Made by a program: the position numbers and the translations under genes. From CAYWMY01 sp046352935 (GTDB lineage: Bacteria > Pseudomonadota > Gammaproteobacteria > Steroidobacterales > Steroidobacteraceae), in the NCBI GenBank assembly GCA_046352935.1, contig JAXMGR010000002.1, positions 62,001 to 126,000 of the forward strand: a stretch of 64,000 nt of DNA. The letters are read 5' to 3'. The notes below the pieces were generated by a model. The model made no database searches and had not been told where the DNA came from. It saw nothing but the letters and a program-made list of their open reading frames with translations. Numbering within the stretch: the first letter of the stretch is position 1; each line of letters starts with the position of its first letter. Below, piece by piece: positions 53,632 through 62,850 of this stretch.

Positions 53632-55215
53632 GTGACAGGCTCGACGTCGACGTTCGATGTGGTGATCGCCGGCGGCGGGGTCAACGGGCTCGCGTGCGCG
53701 GCGACGCTGGCGCGAGAGAACCTTTCCGTCTGCGTCGTCGAACGCAATCCCTGGGTCGGCGGCGGTGCCGTCACGCGCGAAGTCACGCTGCCGGGCTTCA
53801 AGCACGATCTGTTCGGTTCATCGCACGTCTGGATCCAGTGCAACCCCGACTTCAAGGTCATGCAGCCGGACCTCGAGCGCTACGGCCTGAAGTACCTTGC
53901 TCCGGACGACCACATCACCGGGCACCCGGACCGCTCCGGCGGCCCGGGCATCGTGATCCATCGATCCATCGACAGGACCTGCGATTCGATCGCACGCTAC
54001 TCCCGTGCCGATGCCGCGCGCTATCGACGCGTCCACGATGACTTCGCGCTCGTCAGGGACGGCTTCATCAAGGCGTTCTTCTCGCCTCCCTCACCGCCGT
54101 CCACGCTGGCGCGCGCACTCGAGACCAGTCATGAGGGACTGCGGCGGCTGCAGGAATTCTCGCTGTCGGCCCGCGCCTGGATCGAGATGAATTTCGAGAA
54201 CGACTTCGTCAAGGCGGTGATGCTGAACTGGGCGCTGGCGCCCCAGATCCTGCCGGAACAGGAAGGTGCGGGACAGTCCTTCTACATCATGATCCCTGCG
54301 ATCCACGTCTACGGCCAGGCGATCCCGCAGGGCGGCAGCCAGGAACTGCCGAACGCCATGGCGCGCTATGTCGAGGCCCGCGGCGGCAAGGTTCTCGTGA
54401 ACAGCCCGGTCGCACGCTTTCTCGTCGACGACGGTCGCGCTCGTGGTGTGCAGCTCGAGAGCGGCGAGTGCATCGAGGCGAGGCGGGCTGTCGTATCGGC
54501 GCTCGAACCGAAACAGACATTCCTGAAGTTCGTCGGCGAGGACCGGCTCGCGCCCGACTTCGTGCAGATGGTGCGGCGCTTCTCGTTCGGCCGCATCAGC
54601 ATCTGCCGGATCCATCTGGCGCTGCGCGAGGCTCCCCGCTTCCTGAACGGCGAGGACATGACCCGCTGCCTGTTCCACCGCATCGTCGACTCGACCGAGC
54701 AGATGATCCGCTTCTACGCGGAGATCGCGATGGGCGTACCGCCCACCGACCCGTTCCTGTGGTGCGCGTGCTGGACGAAGCTCGATCCCTCGCGCGCGCC
54801 ACCCGGCCAGCACACGCTGATCCTCGACACGTTCGTGTCCAACTGGCTGGCGGACGGTCGCCGCTGGGCCGACATCGGACGGGAGTATGCCTACAGCGTG
54901 CTGCTGCCCAAGCTCCGCCAGTACGCACCCAACGTCGACGACGCGAACATCCTGGGCTCGTACGTCGAGACCCGCGAATCACTCGAAGCGGCCAACCCGT
55001 GTTTCGTCGACGGCACGACGAACGGCGGCGAGCGGATCGCGGCACAACTCGGGTATTTCCGCCCGTTCCCGGGCTACGCCCACTACCGCTCGCCGGTCCG
55101 GCAGCTGTACATGACCGGGCCGCATTGCCACCCGGGCGGCGGCATCTCGGCGATGGGCACGATCACGGCCAGGGTCATGCTGGATGACATGGGCCTGCGG
55201 CCCGCAGATTTCTGA
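53632..55215 (+). CDS. FAD-dependent oxidoreductase of the phytoene-desaturase / PYROXD2-like family
   Basis: 527 residues: N-terminal dinucleotide motif VVIAGGGVNGLACAATLARE then VVERNPWVGGGAVTREV, and the C-terminal signature YMTGPHCHPGGGISAMGTI. Carotenoid genes are absent, so a catabolic amine/alcohol oxidation is more likely than carotene desaturation. GTG 53632 with AGGAGGG about ten bases upstream. First of four same-strand genes (FAD enzyme, nitrilase, small membrane protein, Eda). Confidence 0.82.
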   Translation: MTGSTSTFDVVIAGGGVNGLACAATLARENLSVCVVERNPWVGGGAVTREVTLPGFKHDLFGSSHVWIQCNPDFKVMQPDLERYGLKYLAPDDHITGHPDRSGGPGIVIHRSIDRTCDSIARYSRADAARYRRVHDDFALVRDGFIKAFFSPPSPPSTLARALETSHEGLRRLQEFSLSARAWIEMNFENDFVKAVMLNWALAPQILPEQEGAGQSFYIMIPAIHVYGQAIPQGGSQELPNAMARYVEARGGKVLVNSPVARFLVDDGRARGVQLESGECIEARRAVVSALEPKQTFLKFVGEDRLAPDFVQMVRRFSFGRISICRIHLALREAPRFLNGEDMTRCLFHRIVDSTEQMIRFYAEIAMGVPPTDPFLWCACWTKLDPSRAPPGQHTLILDTFVSNWLADGRRWADIGREYAYSVLLPKLRQYAPNVDDANILGSYVETRESLEAANPCFVDGTTNGGERIAAQLGYFRPFPGYAHYRSPVRQLYMTGPHCHPGGGISAMGTITARVMLDDMGLRPADF

Positions 55216-55241
55216 CGAAGCCCCGCAACCCGGAGATCGAG

Positions 55242-56390
55242 ATGAAGCGAATCGAAAAGTACACGGCACTGGTGATGCAGCCGCACGTGCGCGTCGCCGA
55301 GGATCGCGCCGGCATCCAGGTGAACCTCGAACGCGCACTGCGCATGATCGATTTCGGTGCCGGTTACCATTGGGAGCTGCCGGCGCGTCTGGTCGTGTTC
55401 CCGGAGTACTTCCTGCAGGGCGTGACCACGCCGGGCAAGGGTGAGCACGGCATCGACAGCTTCATGAAGAAGGCGATCACCTTCGACGGCCCCGAGTTCC
55501 GCGCGCTGTCCGACAAGGCCCGCGAGTACGGTCTCTACATCGCGGGCGGTGGCGTCGTCGAACAGGTTCCGCAGTTCCCCGACCGCTGGTTCAATTCCGC
55601 TTTCATCATCGGTCCCGATGGTGAACTCGCGCTGCGCTATCACAAGTGGCACATCCCCGCCTCCATCGGCCTCGGAACGTCTCCGCACGACCTGCTCGAC
55701 GAGTACCACGCGGTGTTCGGCACCGATATCGCGACGCTGTTCCCCGTGATCGACACCGAGATCGGCAAGCTCGGCACCATGACCTGCCACGACGGCTGCA
55801 CACCGGAGGTGTCGCGCGCGCTCGGCTACAACGGTTGCGAGGTGATCTGTCACCCGGTCGCGCTGCAGGAGATGGAGGGCGTGTCGCAGCCCTGGGACTT
55901 CTGGATGTTCACGCGGCGCACGCGGGCGCACGACAACATGTGTTACCTGCTCGGGTCGAACTGGGGCACCGTCGACTACGCCTACTACCCGAAGGCATTC
56001 TGTCCCGGCGGATCGTTTGCGATCGACTACACGGGCATGGTCATGCGGCACGCGCCCTACCCGGAGGAGCAGGTGATCGCGGCGACCATCGACATCGAGG
56101 CGCTGCGCGAGCACCGATCGCGCTGCAATCACAACACCTGGGTCGATCTGCGCACCGAAGGCTTCCGCCAGATCTACGAGAAACCGATGTATCCGCCGAA
56201 CCAGTTTCCGAGTGGCCGCCCGCCGCGGACTCTCGCCGACAAGATGGGGCCGATCCGCGAGGTGTTCCGCGACGTCTATGGCCGCGGCCAGTTCATGCCA
56301 CCCGCCGGTCTCACCGTCGAGGACATGCCCGAGCTGCACGCAGAACGCATCCGCCGCGCACAGGAACGCGGTACTCTGCGCAAGAGTTGA
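55242..56390 (+). CDS. Nitrilase/amidase superfamily (C-N hydrolase)
   Basis: 382 residues with the full catalytic triad: Glu55 (VFPEYFLQG), Lys135 (RYHKWHIPAS) and Cys182 (TMTCHDGCTPE). Hydrolyses a nitrile or amide bond. The long insert after the Lys and the C-terminal extension (from ~300) are unlike short amidases and resemble aliphatic-amidase/formamidase or N-carbamoyl hydrolases. Substrate unknown; part of the same-strand set with the FAD enzyme. Confidence 0.88.
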   Translation: MKRIEKYTALVMQPHVRVAEDRAGIQVNLERALRMIDFGAGYHWELPARLVVFPEYFLQGVTTPGKGEHGIDSFMKKAITFDGPEFRALSDKAREYGLYIAGGGVVEQVPQFPDRWFNSAFIIGPDGELALRYHKWHIPASIGLGTSPHDLLDEYHAVFGTDIATLFPVIDTEIGKLGTMTCHDGCTPEVSRALGYNGCEVICHPVALQEMEGVSQPWDFWMFTRRTRAHDNMCYLLGSNWGTVDYAYYPKAFCPGGSFAIDYTGMVMRHAPYPEEQVIAATIDIEALREHRSRCNHNTWVDLRTEGFRQIYEKPMYPPNQFPSGRPPRTLADKMGPIREVFRDVYGRGQFMPPAGLTVEDMPELHAERIRRAQERGTLRKS

Positions 56391-56415
56391 CAACCATGAG
56401 CCACGGGAACGTCGC

Positions 56416-56703
56416 ATGAAGGTACGCTCGCCCCTCGCGACATTCGATGTGCGCCTGGGCACGGTCGGGCGCCGGGGCAACAGCCTGATCCTGCGTTCCC
56501 GCCCTGACAGCGCGCTGGACGCGGAAATCGCGGTCTCGGCCGGCGAGGTCCTGCAGGTGATCGGGTGCGTGCTGGCGAGCGCAGCCGGTCTGCTGTTCGT
56601 CATCGGGCTGCCGTTCTTCTGGCTGCGTGAGCGGCTCGGTCGCGGCACGGCGGGTGCACCGGTCGTACCCGCCTCGCACGACGACATCAACAAGCCCTGG
56701 TAA
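56416..56703 (+). CDS. Small membrane protein of unknown function
   Basis: 95 residues: a beta-rich N-terminal part (FDVRLGTVGRRGNSLILRS), one helix at about 49-70 (IGCVLASAAGLLFVIGLPFF) and a basic/Gly tail. ATG 56416, seven bases before the Eda gene at its end, so co-transcribed. No family recognised. Confidence 0.7.
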   Translation: MKVRSPLATFDVRLGTVGRRGNSLILRSRPDSALDAEIAVSAGEVLQVIGCVLASAAGLLFVIGLPFFWLRERLGRGTAGAPVVPASHDDINKPW

Positions 56704-56710
56704 CACCCCG

Positions 56711-57361
56711 GTGACGACAGCCCTGGATCGCACAGACTTCCGCGCGGTACTCGGACGCGAGCGGCTGCTGCCCGTGGTTGTCGTCGACGCGGCGCGCGAT
56801 GCGCCGCCGCTTGCCGAGGCGCTGCGCGACGGCGGCCTCGGTCTCGTGGAGGTGACGCTGCGGACGCCGGCTGCGCTGGACGCCATCGACCGGATCCGGG
56901 AGGCACCGGGGATGCGGGTCGGCGCCGGCACGGTGCTCGATGCGAGCCAGGTCGCCGCGGCGTACGCGGCCGGTGCAGGATTCATCGTGTCGCCGGGGCT
57001 GGAGCGCGACGTCGTCGAAGCCGCCCGCGCCCTCGGGCTGCCGGTGGTACCCGGCATCGCCACCGCCACGGAGCTGATGGCCGCGCGTCGACTGGGCCTC
57101 GACCTCGTCAAATTCTTCCCTGCGGCGGCGCTGGGTGGGGTCGACGCGCTGCGCGGGCTCGCCAGCCTCGCGCCCACGATCGGCTTCGTGCCTACCGGCG
57201 GCGTCACGGAGCTGAATCTCGCCGACTACCTCGGCGTGCCCGGTGTCGTGGCCTGCGGCGGGACGTGGATCGCGCCGCGGGACCTCATCGCGGCAGGCCG
57301 ATTCGGCGAGATCGCGCGTCGCGCCAGAGTGGCGCGGGACATCGCACACACGACAGCGTGA
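56711..57361 (+). CDS. eda: KDPG aldolase (2-dehydro-3-deoxyphosphogluconate aldolase)
   Basis: 216 residues, TIM barrel: E47 in LVEVTLRTP, GAGTVLDASQ, FIVSPGL, the Schiff-base K134 in DLVKFFPAA, and TGGVTELNL. Cleaves KDPG to pyruvate and glyceraldehyde-3-phosphate. GTG start. With KdgK and mannonate dehydratase it completes the lower hexuronate route. Convergent with the aldehyde dehydrogenase gene. Confidence 0.93.
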   Translation: MTTALDRTDFRAVLGRERLLPVVVVDAARDAPPLAEALRDGGLGLVEVTLRTPAALDAIDRIREAPGMRVGAGTVLDASQVAAAYAAGAGFIVSPGLERDVVEAARALGLPVVPGIATATELMAARRLGLDLVKFFPAAALGGVDALRGLASLAPTIGFVPTGGVTELNLADYLGVPGVVACGGTWIAPRDLIAAGRFGEIARRARVARDIAHTTA

Positions 57362-57376
57362 TCCCTTCGTCCCGGA

Positions 57377-58867
57377 TCAGATCCGCATCATCACGGACTT
57401 CGGCTCGACGTAGACCATCAATCCCTCGGGACCGTGCTCGCGCCCCCAGCCGGACTGCTTCACACCGCCGATCGGCATCGCGAGTTCCGGAATGCCGTGG
57501 CTGTTGACCCAGACGATGCCGCTCGCGACCGCGGCGGCAACACGGTGCGCGCGCGACAGATCGCGCGTCCAGACACTGGCCGCGAGTCCGTAGACGGACT
57601 CGTTGGCCTGGCGGATCGCGTCCGCTTCGTCGTCGAACGCCAGCACCGTGACGACGGGCCCGAAGATCTCCTCACGCACGAGCGGGACGTCAGCCACAGT
57701 GCAGGCCACCACCGTCGGTGGATAGAAGAAGCCGCTTCCCTCGAGCGGCGCACCGCCAGTCAGCACGCGCGAACCCGCATTGGCCGGGTCGGTGACCAGC
57801 GCGTGCACGCTGCGACGATGTTCCGCCGAGATCAGCGGTCCCATCTGCGACTCCGGATCGAGCCCCGGCCCGACGTGCAGACTGCGCGCAGCGGCTGCCA
57901 GACCGTCGCAGACCGCACCGACGATCGACCGTTCCGCATAGACGCGCGAACCCGCCACGCACATCTGCCCGGCACCGGAGAAGATCGCCGCGGCAGCACC
58001 CGGAACTGCGGCGGCGAGATCTGCATCGGCGAATATCAGCGTCGGTGACTTGCCGCCGAGCTCGAGCGTGAGGCGCTTGAGGTTGCCTTGCGCCTCGGTG
58101 AGCAACTGGCGCCCGACCTGCGTCGAGCCGGTGAACGCGATCTTGTCGACATCACGGTGCTGCGCCAGATGCCGGCCGAGCACGCGGCCTCTGCCCGGTA
58201 CGATATTGACGACGCCCGGTGGCACGCCGGCCGCGAGCAGGATCTCGCCGAGCCGGAGCACGGCCAGCGACGACAGTTCCGCCGGCTTGAGCACCACCGT
58301 GCAGCCCGCGGCCAGTGCCGGCGCGACCTTCCAGGACGCGGCCACCAGCGCGCCGTTCCACGGAATGATCTGGCCGACGACGCCGACTGGTTCGTGGCGG
58401 ACGTAGCCGTGGAAGTCAGCCCCCGGCACCGAGGCGTCGAACAGGCGGCCGTGGGACTTCGTGCACCAGCCGGCGTAGTAACGGAAGGTCTCCGCGGCGT
58501 GCGGCACCTCGTGGCGCAGAGCCGGCTCGTACAGCCGGCCGCCCTCGAGACACTCGAGCTCGGCGAGGACCTGCGCATCGGCGGCAATGCCCTCGCCCAC
58601 GTGCCACAGGATCCGCTGCCGTTCCGCGGGCGTCAGCCGCCGCCAGCGACCATCGTCGAAGGCCCGGCGCGCCTCCGCGACGGCGCGATCCAGATCGGCG
58701 ACCTCGGCGGTGCAGAATCGGCCGATCGCCTCGCCGCTCGCCGGGTCGAGTGCTGTGTGCGCCAGCTCCGCGGAAGTCTCGACCCAGCGCTCCCCGACGA
58801 GAAACGGGCGGCAGCGGGACAGGAATGCCCGGGTTGCCGGCGAGACAGTGTGCATCGGGCGAGCCAT
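57377..58867 (-). CDS. NAD(P)-dependent aldehyde dehydrogenase
   Basis: 496 residues with all catalytic residues: N171 (IIPWNGAL), E269 (LTLELGGKSP) and C303 (SGAGQMCVAGSR). Last gene of the minus-strand operon ThDP enzyme - aminotransferase - this gene, so it probably oxidises an aldehyde made by the ThDP enzyme. Substrate class (betaine, aromatic, sugar-derived) not evident. Confidence 0.92.
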   Translation of the reverse strand: MARPMHTVSPATRAFLSRCRPFLVGERWVETSAELAHTALDPASGEAIGRFCTAEVADLDRAVAEARRAFDDGRWRRLTPAERQRILWHVGEGIAADAQVLAELECLEGGRLYEPALRHEVPHAAETFRYYAGWCTKSHGRLFDASVPGADFHGYVRHEPVGVVGQIIPWNGALVAASWKVAPALAAGCTVVLKPAELSSLAVLRLGEILLAAGVPPGVVNIVPGRGRVLGRHLAQHRDVDKIAFTGSTQVGRQLLTEAQGNLKRLTLELGGKSPTLIFADADLAAAVPGAAAAIFSGAGQMCVAGSRVYAERSIVGAVCDGLAAAARSLHVGPGLDPESQMGPLISAEHRRSVHALVTDPANAGSRVLTGGAPLEGSGFFYPPTVVACTVADVPLVREEIFGPVVTVLAFDDEADAIRQANESVYGLAASVWTRDLSRAHRVAAAVASGIVWVNSHGIPELAMPIGGVKQSGWGREHGPEGLMVYVEPKSVMMRI

Positions 58868-58890
58868 GGATCACCGCTTCGTCGTGGATC

Positions 58891-60018
58891 TCAGCCGCGG
58901 ACGTACTCCTCGAGGACATCGAGCACGGCATCGTTCTCCGCGGTGAGTCCGACCGTGATGCGAAGACAGCGCTCGGGTCCGCCGGCGGCCACCGGCCGTG
59001 GGATGATGCCACGGTGTTCCAGCGCCAGAGCGGCCCCCGCCGCCGTGCGGCTCGTTCCGTCGAAGCGCAGCAGATAGAAGTTCGTGCTGGTCGGTACGAA
59101 CTCGACCCCCGGGCAGCGCGCAGCAACACCCGCGGCGATACGCTCGACCTCCCGCCTGTTGTACTCACGCACGTACGCGGTATGGCGAGTGTCCCGCACC
59201 GCCGCAGCCGCGGCTGCCATCGCAGGGCCCGAGGCGTTGAACGGCGTGCGGATGCGCTGCAGTGCATCGACCACCTCGTGGGGCGCGTAGCACCAGCCGA
59301 TGCGGACACCGGCGAGGCCGTAGAGTTTCGAGAAGGTCCGCGTCATCACGACGCTGGACCCCGCGTCGACGAGCGCGGCGCCGCATTCGTAGTCGGCGGC
59401 ATCGACGTAATCCGCGTAAGCGCTGTCCACGACCAGGAGGACGTGCCGGGGCAGTGCCCGGTACAGGCGCCACAGCTCGCCGGCCGGCAGGTACTGCCCC
59501 ACCGGGTTGTTGGGCGATGCCAGCAGCACGAGGCGCGTGGCGTCGGTCACGGCCGCGAGAATCCGGTCGGTGTCCGGACGCAGCGCAGGTTCGTCGACGA
59601 CGACGAGACGCGCGCCCTGCGCCGTCGCATGCACCATCGCCATCGCAAAGCTGTAGCGGCTGAAAACGACCTCGTCGCCCGGCCGCACGTACGCGCGGAT
59701 CAGGAGCTGCAGCAGCTCGTCGGAACCGTTGCCGCAGACGACGCGGTCGGCGGCCAGACCGAAGATGTCGGCGATCGCCGTGCGCAGCAGGGTCTGCGCG
59801 CCGTCGGGGTAGCAGGCGAGAGTGGCTGCGGCGTCGTGGTAGGCCGCCAGCGCCGCGGGTGACGGCCCGAGATGGGACTCGTTGGCCGAGAGCTTGATCG
59901 GCGCGTCGACGCCGTCGAGCGAACTCTTCCCCTGTCGGAACGGCTCCAGTGTCAGGACCGCGCAATTGGGCACAGGAGCCTGCAGCCCGCCGGCCTGCGA
60001 CGAAGACCGGTCGTTCAC
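58891..60018 (-). CDS. Histidinol-phosphate-aminotransferase-like PLP enzyme
   Basis: 375 residues: SANESHLGPSPAALAAY, GNGSDELLQLL, ASPNNPVGQYLP, DSAYADYVD, and the PLP lysine in RTFSKLYGLAGVRIGW. HisC fold, but placed with a ThDP decarboxylase-like enzyme and an aldehyde dehydrogenase rather than his genes, so a catabolic aminotransferase (aromatic or other 2-amino acid) is more likely. GTG 60018 overlaps the ThDP-gene stop (GTGA). Confidence 0.85.
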   Translation of the reverse strand: MNDRSSSQAGGLQAPVPNCAVLTLEPFRQGKSSLDGVDAPIKLSANESHLGPSPAALAAYHDAAATLACYPDGAQTLLRTAIADIFGLAADRVVCGNGSDELLQLLIRAYVRPGDEVVFSRYSFAMAMVHATAQGARLVVVDEPALRPDTDRILAAVTDATRLVLLASPNNPVGQYLPAGELWRLYRALPRHVLLVVDSAYADYVDAADYECGAALVDAGSSVVMTRTFSKLYGLAGVRIGWCYAPHEVVDALQRIRTPFNASGPAMAAAAAAVRDTRHTAYVREYNRREVERIAAGVAARCPGVEFVPTSTNFYLLRFDGTSRTAAGAALALEHRGIIPRPVAAGGPERCLRITVGLTAENDAVLDVLEEYVRG

Positions 60019-61661
60019 GGCCGCGCCGCCGACTTGCCACCGTCGATCGGCGGCAGAATGATGTGAGGCCACGGCGTCGCCATGTCTCCGCAGGGCACCT
60101 CGATGAGCGCCGGGGCGTTCCTCTCGAGGCCCGCGCGGATCGCGGTCACGAGAGCCTCGGGTGTCGCCACGCGCTGTGCGTGGATGCCGAAGCTCTCCGC
60201 GTAGCGGATGAAGTCCGGGTTCTTCAGGTCAGACCCGATCCGCCGCCCGCCGAACCAGTCGTTCTGCTGCCGCTGCACGTTGAGGAAACGGTTGTTGTTG
60301 AACAGCACGGTGACCAGCGGGATGTTGTACTGCGCCGCGGTCGCCATCTCGTTCGAGGTGAACAGAAAGCCTCCGTCGCCCGCGATGTTGACCACGGCGC
60401 AGTCCGGGTTGGCGATCTTGACGCCCAGGGCAGTCGCGTAGCCGAAGCCCAGCGTGCCCTGATAGCCGGTGTTGACGTGGTGCCGCGGCGCATAGACCGG
60501 GAAGCCGTACCAGGACGCATAGCCGACCTGGGTTATCTCGTCGACGAAGAAGCCGTCGTCCGGCAGCGCCTCGCGGATCGCCCGCAGATATGCCATCTGC
60601 GGCTGCACCGAGGCGATGCGCGCCGCGATCCGCCCCTTGAGCTGCCGCAGCTCCTGCTCGCGGGATGCGCGGTGGCCCGGATGTCGTCGGAGTGCGCCCA
60701 GCAGCGCCTCGATCGCCTCGCGCGCGTCGCCGTGGATCGCGACCGTGGGCGGCTGGATCCGGTTGAACTCGTCCGCATCGATGTCGATCCGGATGACCTT
60801 CATGCCGGGCGTCGTGCGCCAGTGCAGCAGTTGCTGCTCCATGCGCGTGCCGATTCCGATCGCGACGTCCGCGGTCTTCCAGAGCTCGTGCCCCGCCGGC
60901 AGCACCTGCGCGAGGTAGTGACGGTCGCTGACGACTCCACGGCCGCTGCGGAACGACACGACCGGTGCCTGGATCGCGAGGGCGAGCTCGAGCAGCGGTT
61001 CGGCGGCGTCGGCGGCGCCGCCACCGATCACGATCATCGGTCGCTCCGCGGCCGCGATCATGCGTGCCGCATCGTCGATCCGATCCGTGTCGAGCACCGG
61101 TGTCGCGGGGCGCGCCGCCGCCGGCAGCACGCGGACGGCCCCCTGCATGGCCATGACGTCCATCGGCATCTCGAGCGACACGGGGCCACGTCGCCCGCCG
61201 TTCATCACCGCGAATGCCTCGTTCACGAGCGCGGGCGCCTCGTCCGGTCTCATCGCGCGCCCCGCCCAGCGCGTCAGGGACCGCAGGGTGACGAGCTGGT
61301 CCGGGAGCTCGTGCAGGTAGCCGATGCCGCGCCCGATCGCCTGCGCGGGGATCTGGCCCGTCAGGCACATCACGGGCGCGTTCGTCGCATAGGCAGTACA
61401 CAGCGCGGCAGTGGTGTTGAGCACACCGGGCCCCGGGACTACCGTGTACACGGCAGGGCGACCGGTCGAGCGCGCGTAGCCGAAGGCCATGTACGCCGCG
61501 CCCTGTTCGTGGCGCGAGCCCACGAAGCGCACGTCGTCGGCACGACGGTACATGGCGTCGAAGAAGTGATCGAGCTGCCCGCCCGGCAGCCCGAATATGG
61601 TCTTCACGCCGTTCTGCAGCAGCTGCTGCAGCAGCGCGCCGGCGCCGCTCGTCTCCGCCAT
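60015..61661 (-). CDS. Thiamine-diphosphate-dependent enzyme (acetolactate-synthase / 2-oxoacid decarboxylase family)
   Basis: 548 residues: cofactor-activating E52 (GSRHEQGAAYMAFGYA), FAD/nucleotide-like middle domain, and the ThDP motif AGDGGFLFTSNEMATAA ending VLFNNN. Annotated in genomes as acetolactate synthase large subunit, but no regulatory subunit or ilv genes are near. Coupling with an aminotransferase and aldehyde dehydrogenase suggests a 2-oxoacid decarboxylase (transamination, decarboxylation, oxidation). First gene of its operon; ATG 61661. Confidence 0.85.
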   Translation of the reverse strand: MAETSGAGALLQQLLQNGVKTIFGLPGGQLDHFFDAMYRRADDVRFVGSRHEQGAAYMAFGYARSTGRPAVYTVVPGPGVLNTTAALCTAYATNAPVMCLTGQIPAQAIGRGIGYLHELPDQLVTLRSLTRWAGRAMRPDEAPALVNEAFAVMNGGRRGPVSLEMPMDVMAMQGAVRVLPAAARPATPVLDTDRIDDAARMIAAAERPMIVIGGGAADAAEPLLELALAIQAPVVSFRSGRGVVSDRHYLAQVLPAGHELWKTADVAIGIGTRMEQQLLHWRTTPGMKVIRIDIDADEFNRIQPPTVAIHGDAREAIEALLGALRRHPGHRASREQELRQLKGRIAARIASVQPQMAYLRAIREALPDDGFFVDEITQVGYASWYGFPVYAPRHHVNTGYQGTLGFGYATALGVKIANPDCAVVNIAGDGGFLFTSNEMATAAQYNIPLVTVLFNNNRFLNVQRQQNDWFGGRRIGSDLKNPDFIRYAESFGIHAQRVATPEALVTAIRAGLERNAPALIEVPCGDMATPWPHIILPPIDGGKSAARP

Positions 61662-61748
61662 CGTCAAGCCTCGATATCTGACTCTGCAGGCGATCGAATT
61701 TATTCGCGCCGGGCATCGATCGCGCAAAGCATTAGTTCTTATCGGCTC

Positions 61749-61763
61749 ATTAGCAAGCCTAAT
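61749..61763. promoter_or_regulatory. Candidate LysR-type operator ATTAG-N5-CTAAT
   Basis: Perfect inverted repeat with the T-N11-A form of LysR-type boxes, 88 bases before the ThDP gene start. Single ATTAG half-sites at 61731 and 61796 flank it, and GAGCAC-N10-GTGCTC (61765-61786) follows. The surrounding 200 bases contain no gene and are AT-richer than the rest. Confidence 0.55.
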
Positions 61764-61859
61764 CGAGCACATCGCAAGCGGTGCTCATGGTGCGGATTAG
61801 AAACTCTCAGTTGCGACCTTCCCGGGTGGCACGTACCGTTCCCACGGCAGTCGTTGCCG

Positions 61860-62801
61860 TCAGTCAGCGGCGTTGTTGTCGATCGTGTCCATCTGCTGCT
61901 GCGCGAGGCGACCCTCCTCGACCAGCCAGCGACGAAACGAATCGACCACGGGATCACCCAGCGAGCCATGGGAACAGACGATGTAGTAACCGAATTTGCA
62001 GGGCAGCTCGAGCGCGAACGGCTTGATCAGCTGCCCCTTCAGGATCGCGTCGGCGACCAGGGCTCCACGCCCGAGCGCGATGCCATCGCCGTTCATCGCG
62101 GCCGCTGTGACCAGATGCGAATGATTGAAGCCGGGGCCGCGATCCACGTCGATGCCGGAAACACCGGCCGCCTGCAGCCACTCGGCCCAGTCCGTGACGC
62201 CGGCGTCGTGCAGCAGCGTGTGATGCCGCAGATCCACAGGCTCGCGCAGGGGGCGTTCCGCGGAAATGATGTCGGGACTGCACACGGGGAAGATGGTCTC
62301 GGTGAGGAACCGCTGGACGTCGACACCACGCCAGTCACCATTGCCGTAGCGGATGTCGACGCTCACCTCGCCCTTTTCCAGCGCGTCCGCATCGAGATCC
62401 GCCGCGACGATGCGCACGTCCACGCCCGGCTGCAGGCGCAGAAAGCGCCGCAGACGCGGCAGCAGCCACAGCAGGCCGAAGGAGTCGAGCGTCGCAACGT
62501 TGAGCACGCGCTGCCGGCGCTTGTCCACCACGGCGCTGGTCGCGGCGCGGATGCCGTCCAACGCGGCGCTGATGCGTGGCAGGTAGGCGCATCCGGAGGC
62601 GGTGAGCGCAAGCCCCTGGCCTCGCCCCAAGCGGTGGAACAGCGGCACCCCGAGCCACTCCTCGAGCGCCTTGATCTGGTGACTGACGGCCGCCTGGGTC
62701 ACGTGCAGCGAATCCGCAGCGCGCGTGAAGCTCAGATGGCGGGCGGCAGCCTCGAACACGACCAGGGCGTTGAGAGGTGGCAGACGACGCGGCATCGGCA
62801 A
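61860..62801 (-). CDS. LysR-family transcriptional regulator, GcvA type
   Basis: 313 residues: winged helix-turn-helix RHLSFTRAADSLHVTQAAVS, QIKALEEWLGVPLFHR, then a periplasmic-binding-protein-like effector domain. The LNALVVFEAAARHLSF start marks the GcvA/AmpR-type subgroup. Divergent from the mannonate dehydratase gene across 49 bases and upstream of the ThDP operon, so either or both may be targets. Confidence 0.9.
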   Translation of the reverse strand: MPMPRRLPPLNALVVFEAAARHLSFTRAADSLHVTQAAVSHQIKALEEWLGVPLFHRLGRGQGLALTASGCAYLPRISAALDGIRAATSAVVDKRRQRVLNVATLDSFGLLWLLPRLRRFLRLQPGVDVRIVAADLDADALEKGEVSVDIRYGNGDWRGVDVQRFLTETIFPVCSPDIISAERPLREPVDLRHHTLLHDAGVTDWAEWLQAAGVSGIDVDRGPGFNHSHLVTAAAMNGDGIALGRGALVADAILKGQLIKPFALELPCKFGYYIVCSHGSLGDPVVDSFRRWLVEEGRLAQQQMDTIDNNAAD

Positions 62802-62850
62802 TATCCTGCTGCAGACGCTTTCAGTCTAGCCTGATCCGGAGCGTATCCAA

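Noticed and set aside
60015..61661. Acetolactate synthase for branched-chain amino acids
   Set aside because: No regulatory subunit or ilv genes nearby, and the operon partners are catabolic; kept only as a family-level name.
59949..62834. 961-codon + strand frame across the ThDP, aminotransferase and LysR genes
   Set aside because: Antisense shadow of three genes with clear motifs; composition is biased and no domain is seen.
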